Positions 24,168-29,057 of a stretch of 29,057 bases of DNA are shown in pieces. The position numbers and the translations under genes are program-made. The stretch covers positions 1 through 29,057 of the forward strand of contig JAKISV010000011.1 of NCBI GenBank assembly GCA_021648425.1, given 5' to 3'. Below the pieces are notes generated by a model that was not told the DNA's origin, ran no database searches, and was given only the letters and a program-made list of their open reading frames with translations. Origin of the DNA: Rhizobiaceae bacterium (lineage in GTDB: Bacteria > Pseudomonadota > Alphaproteobacteria > Rhizobiales > Rhizobiaceae). Each line of letters opens with the position of its first letter. Positions within the stretch are counted from its first letter, which is position 1.

Positions 24168-25011
24168 GGATCAGGACCTATTAAATCGAGGGATTTCTTT
24201 TTCACTTGATTTGTGATTCACCGTGACAAAGGAGATTTGTCATGAGTGATTTGTTTTGGCTTTCAACGCAACAACTTTCGAAGATTGAGCAGTATTTCCC
24301 TTTGGCGCATGGGATACCGCGTGTGGATGATCGGCGCGTTGTTTCCGGCATCATTTTTGTAATCCGCAATGGCCTTCGCTGGCGCGATGCACCATCAGAT
24401 TACGGGCCACACAAAACACTTTACAACCGCTTCATCCGGTGGAGCAGATTGGGTGTTTTGATAATATATTCAGCGCGTTAGCCGCCCAGGGCGGGAGCCC
24501 CGGCACTTTGATGATTGACGCGACGCATCTGAAAGCCCACCGGACTGCGTGCAGTCTGCTTAAAAAGGGGATGTTCCCCGCTATATCGGGCGTACAAAAG
24601 GTGGCTTGAACTCCAAACTGCATGCAGTTTGTGATGGTGAGGCTCGCCCAATCATCATGTGCCTGAGTGAGGGGAATATGAGCGATCACATCGGAGCCAA
24701 GCTGCTTTATTCCGCTTTACCAGAGGGCGCTGCCCATCTGCTTGGTGACAAGGGTTACGACAGCGATGAGTTTCGCGCTGCATTAAAGGCCAAGGGAATA
24801 ATACCCTGCATCCCACCGCGAAAAGGCCGTAACTTTCCTGCCGGATATTCCAAAACCCTGTATAAACAACGCCATAAGATCGAAAACATGTTCGGCAGGC
24901 TCAAAGACTGGCGGCGAGTGGCAACACGCTATGACCGCTGCGCGCACACATTCTTCTCAGCGATCTGCATCGCTGCTATCGTTATATGGTGGATTTAATG
25001 AGTCCTGAGCC
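24168..25011 (+). mobile_element. complete IS5-family (IS427-group-like) insertion sequence
   Basis: The 844-base element has terminal inverted repeats, 24168-24187 and 24992-25011, matching at 17 of 20 positions (left end GGATCAGGAC, right end reversed GGCTCAGGAC). Both flanks are TA (24166-24167 and 25012-25013), the two-base target duplication expected for this group. It carries a single transposase region with frame changes. It inserted just after ccdA. Confidence 0.88.
24242..24998 (+). pseudogene. IS5-family DDE transposase, split over three frames
   Basis: The N-terminal frame (24242 to about 24457) encodes MSDLFWLSTQQLSKIEQYFP onward to RFIRWSRLGV. A -1 shift at TTTT (24456-24459) continues into FDNIFSALAAQ and the first catalytic Asp in LMIDATHLKAH. 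A second -1 shift at the A5G4 tract (24562-24570) restores KGGLNSKLHAVCD, the second Asp in LLGDKGYDSDEF, and the Glu in YKQRHKIENMFGRLKDWRR. All three DDE residues survive. One shift could be programmed, as in several IS427-group elements; needing two suggests the gene is broken by loss of one G. Sequencing error in homopolymers is the alternative. Confidence 0.85.
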
Positions 25012-25082
25012 TAGATTAAATGAGTTGTTCATGTAAAGCTTGATATGCAATAATTACAATTGAAATTACCACGGATCTTGAA

Positions 25083-25631
25083 ATGAAATCAATATTATTC
25101 TCAGCGCTTGGCGCATCTGCAATTATTTTTGCAACCACTGTAGGACATGCCCAAACTAAACCGAACATTGGTCCGACTATTATGTTGACCTCTAAACAAA
25201 TAGACATAGTTGCTAATGAGTTCCAAAGTGAACCAGCATTCAAGGACGGAGGGTATGAAGGTAAATTAGGGTACTGGATTTCGAGTCTATTTAAAATGGA
25301 CTGGCCCGTAAAAAACGAAGATGTAAGGAAGACCTTGGATATTGATCCTGAACAAGACACCGACGGAGACGGTACGCCGGATATTGACGATGAGGATATT
25401 GATGGCGATGGTAAACCTAACTATAAAGACAGCGATATCGATGGAGATGGCATAAATAATAAGAAAGACGGAAGTCCTTATGACAGCACAAAGAGCGTTG
25501 TTGCTTCTGATCGGGACGGAGATGGCGTTCCAGATCTAGTAGATTCTTTTCCTGACGATCCAAATAGTATGTTTACGTCGAGTATTTTGCAGGGAAATCA
25601 GAAGAGGCTCTCTCGCTCTATGTGGCGATAG
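25083..25631 (+). CDS. secreted protein with thrombospondin type 3 calcium-binding repeats
   Basis: The 182-residue product has a clear signal peptide (hydrophobic about 4-20, cleavage likely after GHA at 23). Residues about 25-90 show no family I know. Residues about 90-160 hold four Asp-rich motifs: DTDGDGTPDIDDED, DIDGDGKPNYKDSD, DIDGDGINNKKDGS and DRDGDGVPDLVDSFPDDP. These are the DxDxDG-type loops of thrombospondin type 3 repeats, which bind calcium, so the protein is probably periplasmic or secreted and calcium-stabilised. GGA lies seven bases before the ATG and a strong terminator follows, so it looks like an intact single-gene unit, 70 bases from the insertion sequence. Its role is unknown. 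Confidence 0.8.
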   Translation: MKSILFSALGASAIIFATTVGHAQTKPNIGPTIMLTSKQIDIVANEFQSEPAFKDGGYEGKLGYWISSLFKMDWPVKNEDVRKTLDIDPEQDTDGDGTPDIDDEDIDGDGKPNYKDSDIDGDGINNKKDGSPYDSTKSVVASDRDGDGVPDLVDSFPDDPNSMFTSSILQGNQKRLSRSMWR

Positions 25632-25644
25632 GTTGCGCTGTAAT

Positions 25645-25669
25645 AAAAACCCCGCCGGAAGGGGTTTTT
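25645..25669 (+). terminator. rho-independent terminator
   Basis: AAAAACCCC (25645-25653) pairs with GGGGTTTTT (25661-25669) around a seven-base loop, with the T run as the 3' arm. It lies 14 bases after the stop of the calcium-repeat protein gene. The symmetry could let it work for both strands. Confidence 0.88.
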
Positions 25670-25884
25670 AACCACTGCTGTCCGGTTTAACTTTTCAGTT
25701 TTTCCATAACATACTGATTATATACAAATAATACGATTTTTTGCATTTTTCGATGTGAACCGCCTCATGTTGTTTCTTTGAGTTTAAACAAAGGAGACGG
25801 TTCTGATGAGGATAGGTTAGAGGTGGTCGCGGAATTTCGGACCAGTGGTTAAGATGGATCGCCTAATGAGAAAGACGATTCAAA
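25670..25884. other. region between terminator and IS3 fragment
   Basis: No gene seen. A long imperfect hairpin is possible (CCGCCTC near 25768 with GAGACGG near 25796, with CTTTG/CAAAG inside). TGGTC (25824-25828) and GACCA (25840-25844) form an inverted repeat that may mark the left end of the truncated IS3-type element. Confidence 0.4.
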
Positions 25885-26102
25885 ATGACCAAACGAAAGA
25901 ACCCCTCACCCGCATTCAAAGCCAAGGTTGCGCTTGAAGCGATCCGTGAGAAAATGACGATGGCGGAGCTGTCGAAGAAGTATGGCGTGCATCCAACCCA
26001 GATTGGCACTTGGAAGCGAGCGGCTATTGAAAACATGGCTGCGGCAATTACCAGGCGCGGCGGCAATCTGGGACGCGCTGATGATGCCCAGATTGATAAG
26101 CT
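25885..26102 (+). pseudogene. IS3-family transposase OrfA, 5' fragment
   Basis: MTKRKNPSPAFKAKVALEAI, followed by REKMTMAELSKKYGVHPTQIGTWKRAAIEN, is the helix-turn-helix N-terminus of an IS3-family OrfA. The similarity runs to about DAQIDKL (residue 72) and stops abruptly; the leucine zipper end of OrfA and the whole OrfB catalytic protein are absent. The frame continues for 24 unrelated codons because the next fragment is in another frame. It cannot encode a working transposase. Confidence 0.85.
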
Positions 26103-26208
26103 CCGCCCATTCAACTGTTTGAGAGTGTCGCTGATCCAGATGACCTGGAAGCAGTGTTTGAGATTGAAGCGATGACGAATGATCGTCTGCGCGACGAGAT
26201 GGGAGAAT
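26103..26208 (+). pseudogene. RES-domain toxin, internal fragment
   Basis: In a different frame from the OrfA piece, 26103-26208 encodes PPIQLFESVADPDDLEAVFE followed by IEAMTNDRLRDEMGEL. This matches the N-terminal part of RES-domain proteins, the NAD-degrading toxins of Xre/RES toxin-antitoxin pairs. Only about 35 residues remain; the start, the catalytic Arg-Glu-Ser set and any antitoxin gene are missing. The assignment rests on remembered family sequence. Confidence 0.65.
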
Positions 26209-26464
26209 TGCAATTGCAGATGCAGCGGCATCCGTGGGCATGTCGGTGCGATCATTGCAGCGTAGGCTTGCCGAGTTTGAAATCAGTTTTTCCAGCCTTG
26301 TTCGCCGGGTACGAATCCATGAGGCTTGTCGATTGTTGAAACACTCAGATTCATCGCTGACGGTGATTGGTTTTTGTTCCGGGTTTTCAGACAGTGCGCA
26401 TTTCAGCCGTGATTTTCGCTCCAGTGTTGGTATAAGCCCGTCGCAATACCGCGCTATAATTTAG
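26207..26464 (+). pseudogene. AraC-family regulator, C-terminal DNA-binding fragment
   Basis: A third frame reads IADAAASVGMSVRSLQRRLA, then EFEISFSSLVRRVRIHEACRLLKHSDSSLTVIGFCSGFSDSAHFSRDFRSS in register with the two helix-turn-helix motifs of AraC/XylS proteins, ending VGISPSQYR before the stop. The sensor domain is absent, and no start with a ribosome site precedes it; a GTG at 26234 is in frame. The end overlaps the convergent transporter gene by 11 bases. It may be silent, though a bare AraC DNA-binding domain could in principle be functional. Confidence 0.75.
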
Positions 26465-27401
26465 ATGCAGTTGATTTTGAAAACAGTAATTTGTTGACTG
26501 GTAAAGTTGCCAATATCACCCCGCCTAAAACCAGAACACACCCAAACAAAGTTACCATATTGGGCACTTCATCTAAAAACAGCCATGCCAGGCCAAGGCC
26601 GAATGGTGGTAACAGGTACATAAATACACTGGCTGAGGTTGGGCCGTGAATGCGATTGCCAAACTGATAAAGTGTAAAGGGGATCAGTGAGGAAAAAACT
26701 ACTATTCCCGCCACCATCTGCCAGTCAGTAATGGTGGTTGGGTAATTGCCTGAATAAATGATTTCTGCAACGGCAAAGGGCAATAGTGTAAGTGAACCAA
26801 ACAATGCAATTACGCAAAATAGCGGTAAAACGGGTACATCGGAAAACACCTTCTTTTTCAATGTTATCGAATAAAATGCCCAACTTACCGCCGCCAGTAA
26901 AAACATCAGATCGCCGCGATTGAACTCTAATTCCAACAGGGCATAAAAATTGCCTTCGGTAATAATGGCAACGATCCCAGTCATCGCCAAAACAATACCA
27001 AGCAGTTCACGCAAACTTATTTTTCGCCCCCGTGTAAATCGCTCAATCAGGATAATCATCAATGGTGGTGTCGTATAGATCAAAGTGCCATTGGTGGCCG
27101 TGGTATATTTCAATGCCAGATAAACCAGCCCGCCACACAACCACATAGCCAGAAATCCGCACAATAGAAGTAGTTTCCAGTGATCTGTGATTAACCGGCG
27201 AGCCAGTGGCCATTGGCTTCGAATTATGATGAATAAAACAAGTGCGCTGATCGACCAGCGTAAAGTTGCCAGGGTAAAAGGATCTATAGCGTTGGCGGCA
27301 CGCCCGAAAATGATGTTGGTTGAGAAAAACATCGGAGTGATGGCCAGGGCAATCCAGGCCAGACTGGAATTGTTGTTGTCTGGTAAATTGGTGTTGGTCA
27401 T
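26454..27401 (-). CDS. EamA/RhaT-family drug/metabolite transporter
   Basis: Proteins of this family are ten-helix inner-membrane carriers for metabolites, often exporters of amino acids or related compounds. The 315-residue product has two EamA halves (about 14-145 and 160-295), about ten membrane segments, and the typical TLRWSISALVLF and FMYLLPPFGLGLAWLFLDE stretches. The substrate cannot be told. I chose ATG 27401 with GAG upstream; a TTG at 27413 overlaps the upstream phosphatase stop (TTGA) and would add four residues. It forms a two-gene unit with the phosphatase. Confidence 0.88.
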   Translation of the reverse strand: MTNTNLPDNNNSSLAWIALAITPMFFSTNIIFGRAANAIDPFTLATLRWSISALVLFIIIRSQWPLARRLITDHWKLLLLCGFLAMWLCGGLVYLALKYTTATNGTLIYTTPPLMIILIERFTRGRKISLRELLGIVLAMTGIVAIITEGNFYALLELEFNRGDLMFLLAAVSWAFYSITLKKKVFSDVPVLPLFCVIALFGSLTLLPFAVAEIIYSGNYPTTITDWQMVAGIVVFSSLIPFTLYQFGNRIHGPTSASVFMYLLPPFGLGLAWLFLDEVPNMVTLFGCVLVLGGVILATLPVNKLLFSKSTASKL

Positions 27402-27409
27402 CAATCGTC

Positions 27410-28087
27410 TCAAATATTTTCCATCATTTCGACGGCTGTTTCATACAGTTGGTCGAAGTTTGAAATGATCTGGTCAGGGTTGTAGGTGGCAACAGGATGT
27501 TCGCTATATCCAAAATCTACCGCTACCACCGGTATTGATGCATTTTGTGCAGTAAGTATATCATTTTGGCTGTCGCCGACCATAATTGCATTTGAAGCGC
27601 TGCCACCGGCAAGTTCAATAGTTTTTATCAAATGCCTTGCATCAGGTTTACAATAATCAAAACTGTCAAAACCGGGAACTGCTGAAAACATCTGGTGCGC
27701 ACCCAGTTCGCGTAATAATTTATCGGCAAGTTTAACCGGTTTATTGGTGCAGACTGCAAGGATCCAGTTATCATCGGTAAATATTTTCAGACAGTTTTCC
27801 ACGCCTTCAAAAAACCTGGTATTGACTGCAATATTGTTCGTATAATCCTTCAAATAAATATCAAACAATTCATCTACCATTTGCGCACTGATTGATTTTT
27901 TGTTTAATGTATAGGCAAGTTTTATCATCGGTTTGATGCCCTTGCCTGATACGTGGCCAACCTGTTCTGCCGTTACCGGTTTGAGGCCCTGGATGGCAAT
28001 GGTTCGGTTTAAAACCGGCACCAGATCGAGCATGGTATCGGCAAGTGTGCCGTCAAGGTCAAAGACTATGGTGGGCTTAATTGACAT
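27410..28087 (-). CDS. gph: HAD-family phosphatase, phosphoglycolate phosphatase-like
   Basis: HAD phosphatases use an Asp nucleophile. Here motif I is IVFDLDGTLAD with Asp10 and Asp12, motif II is AVCTNKP (about 112-118), motif III is the Lys in YCKPDARH (about 145-152), and motif IV is MVGDSQNDI (about 169-177). The 225-residue length, the cap region after motif I and the overall match fit Gph, which removes phosphoglycolate from DNA repair or photorespiration; other small phosphate esters are possible, so the symbol is tentative. Its stop is next to or overlaps the transporter start, implying co-translation. Confidence 0.85.
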   Translation of the reverse strand: MSIKPTIVFDLDGTLADTMLDLVPVLNRTIAIQGLKPVTAEQVGHVSGKGIKPMIKLAYTLNKKSISAQMVDELFDIYLKDYTNNIAVNTRFFEGVENCLKIFTDDNWILAVCTNKPVKLADKLLRELGAHQMFSAVPGFDSFDYCKPDARHLIKTIELAGGSASNAIMVGDSQNDILTAQNASIPVVAVDFGYSEHPVATYNPDQIISNFDQLYETAVEMMENI

Positions 28088-28307
28088 GAAGAGCTTTCGG
28101 GAAACAGATGTGGGTCATCGTGATTTAGCGTGTAATATTGTACTGAATTATTTATTGGCCAAAATAATTCATTTATCCAAATCACTGGTGGGCGCAAGTC
28201 GTAACCCGATCTGGTTGATCATGCAAGATTTTCCCAGAACCGTGTTTGAGGCTTTTAAGCCAATTTGCTGGGTGAGGATTATGGCTGTTTTCGCTCACGG
28301 TAATGGA
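28088..28307. other. region upstream of the phosphatase with a direct repeat
   Basis: No gene recognised. It should contain the promoter of the minus-strand pair. GTTTTCGCTCACGG occurs at 28287-28300 and again at 28309-28322, where the second copy forms the left arm of the next palindromic element. Confidence 0.4.
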
Positions 28308-28534
28308 GGTTTTCGCTCACGGCTATTCTTCGCTGGGTGCTTCGCACCTCGCTTCGGGCCTGCGCGGGCGCTAAAGCCTCGGCTAGCGCCTCGGTAGGGG
28401 CGTATGAGTGAGCCCGGTTTTTGTGTGTGGCCGGAAAACAAGAAGCAAAGCCTGAGGCGAAGGCCGAAGCGCGAGCTTGCCTCGCGCCCTGGCGGAGCCC
28501 GGAGCGAAGCGCAGGAATAGCGTGAGCGAAAACC
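28308..28534. repeat. GC-rich palindromic element, about 227 bp
   Basis: The outer arms GGTTTTCGCTCACG-GCTATTC (28308-28328) and its reverse complement (28515-28534) match apart from one inserted G. Between them lies sequence much richer in GC than the surrounding genes, with many further self-complementary pieces such as CTTCGGGCC near 28352 and GGCCGAAG near 28461. Both strands have open frames here, but they look like by-products of the repeat. It resembles a MITE-like or intergenic palindromic repeat. Confidence 0.6.
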
Positions 28535-28603
28535 AATGCTACCCAAGGTCCCCACATCATTTTTAGTCACCGTAAACTTCCTCTCTCGTCAATCTCAGTC
28601 CCC

Positions 28604-28752
28604 ATTCTCCCCCCTCGCGGGGGAGATGCCCGAAGGGCAGAGGGGGGTGAAGTGACAGTGAACTCAAACGCTGGCTTCAGTAGTGGTTTATGCCTGCCCC
28701 CCTCTGTCACTTCGTGACATCTCCCCCCCCAAAATATAATGCGGGGGAGAAT
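28604..28752. repeat. composite intergenic palindromic repeat, about 149 bp
   Basis: ATTCTCCCCC (28604-28613) is the reverse complement of GGGGGAGAAT (28743-28752). Inside, each arm has GGGGGAGATG and CAGAGGGGGG-type blocks that pair with the other arm, and each arm has its own small hairpin: GCCCGAAGGGC at 28628-28638 and GTCACTTCGTGAC at 28706-28718. The middle, about 50 bases, is ordinary sequence. The design resembles the CCCCCTCTG...CATCTCCCCC intergenic repeats I recall from rhizobial genomes. Confidence 0.7.
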
Positions 28753-29057
28753 ATTCTTTTGCCACACCTCCCGCCTTCACTCGATGCATCCCAGCATCAG
28801 CGTCATACCTATAAAGTGCAAACTTGCGGGGCTTCAAACAAAAACCTAACGCAGTATTGCTGCAATGCGGCTTTCATCGAAAGCCCCGCGCAGAGATTTT
28901 TGGTCTGGTTCCGAAGTAAGCCCACAGTAACGAGGCCCTTTTCGGGTATTCGCCAGCCTCAAGCTTGGGCCACACCCGACATGTGACCGTCCACGCTCTG
29001 CTGCTGCCAACCCACGGAACATTCGGCACGCGCGCCGTCGTTTGCAGGGTTGATCAG
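28753..29057. other. window end: structured, unassigned sequence
   Basis: No gene is firmly recognised. On the minus strand one frame is open from the edge to a stop near 28851, ending EPDQKSLRGAFDESRIAAIL, but a second minus frame is also open, so coding is unproven. GCGGGGCTT (28826-28834) pairs perfectly with AAGCCCCGC (28881-28889), while GGCTTTC (28869-28875) pairs with GAAAGCC (28879-28885); the two stems exclude each other. The stretch may belong to a gene or structured RNA beyond the edge. Confidence 0.35.

Noticed and set aside
28279..28570. Overlapping minus-strand open frames of 91-93 residues
   Set aside because: They coincide with the GC-rich palindrome, occur in two frames at once and have Arg/Ala-rich content with no family; repeat by-products.
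28860..29057. tmRNA, RNase P RNA, SRP RNA or cobalamin riboswitch at the right edge
   Set aside because: I compared it by eye with the conserved cores of each and found no match; the A-N-D codons at the edge are not followed by a tag ending in a stop.
1..29057. CRISPR array or rRNA genes
   Set aside because: No regularly spaced repeat series and no rRNA core sequences were seen; repeats present are palindromes and one tRNA-derived pair.

Overview
The window looks like the chromosome of an AT-leaning alphaproteobacterium, most likely of the Hyphomicrobiales (Rhizobiales). The basis is the gene order rpsB-tsf-pyrH-frr-uppS-cdsA-rseP-bamA-lpxD-fabZ-lpxA-lpxI-lpxB, followed by gltA, gltX, comEC and lexA. 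Supporting this are use of LpxI rather than LpxH, an alphaproteobacterial SOS box (GTTC-N7-GTTC) at lexA, and an RpsB tail like those I associate with rhizobial proteins. No database was searched; species is not assigned.

Region 1 (1-14840) is core. A minus-strand SleB-type cell-wall hydrolase runs off the left edge. After a 390-base leader with hairpins comes one long plus-strand block: translation (S2, EF-Ts, UMP kinase, ribosome recycling factor), then lipid carrier and phospholipid precursors (UppS, CdsA), envelope proteolysis (RseP), outer-membrane protein insertion (BamA), and lipid A with fatty-acid synthesis (LpxD, FabZ, LpxA, LpxI, LpxB). Several neighbours overlap, so they are probably co-transcribed and translationally coupled. 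RpsB carries a Lys/Ala/Glu-rich linker and a C-terminal helix-hairpin-helix-like domain.

Region 2 (14843-21600) holds citrate synthase and glutamyl-tRNA synthetase on the minus strand, comEC on the plus strand and lexA on the minus strand. lexA has a clear promoter with the SOS box between -35 and -10.

Region 3 (21600-29057) is accessory. A 49-base direct repeat of the 3' end of tRNA-Lys(UUU) brackets a 1.25-kb stretch that holds a cspA-type cold-shock gene and no visible integrase, like a decayed tRNA-targeted element. Next come ccdA, a complete but frameshifted IS5-family insertion sequence with matching ends and a TA target duplication, a secreted protein with four calcium-binding thrombospondin-type-3 motifs, and a mosaic in which fragments of an IS3 OrfA, a RES-domain toxin and an AraC regulator abut in three frames. 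A minus-strand pair (HAD phosphatase plus EamA transporter) follows. The last kilobase has no recognised gene but contains two large GC-rich palindromic elements and a set of mutually exclusive hairpins.
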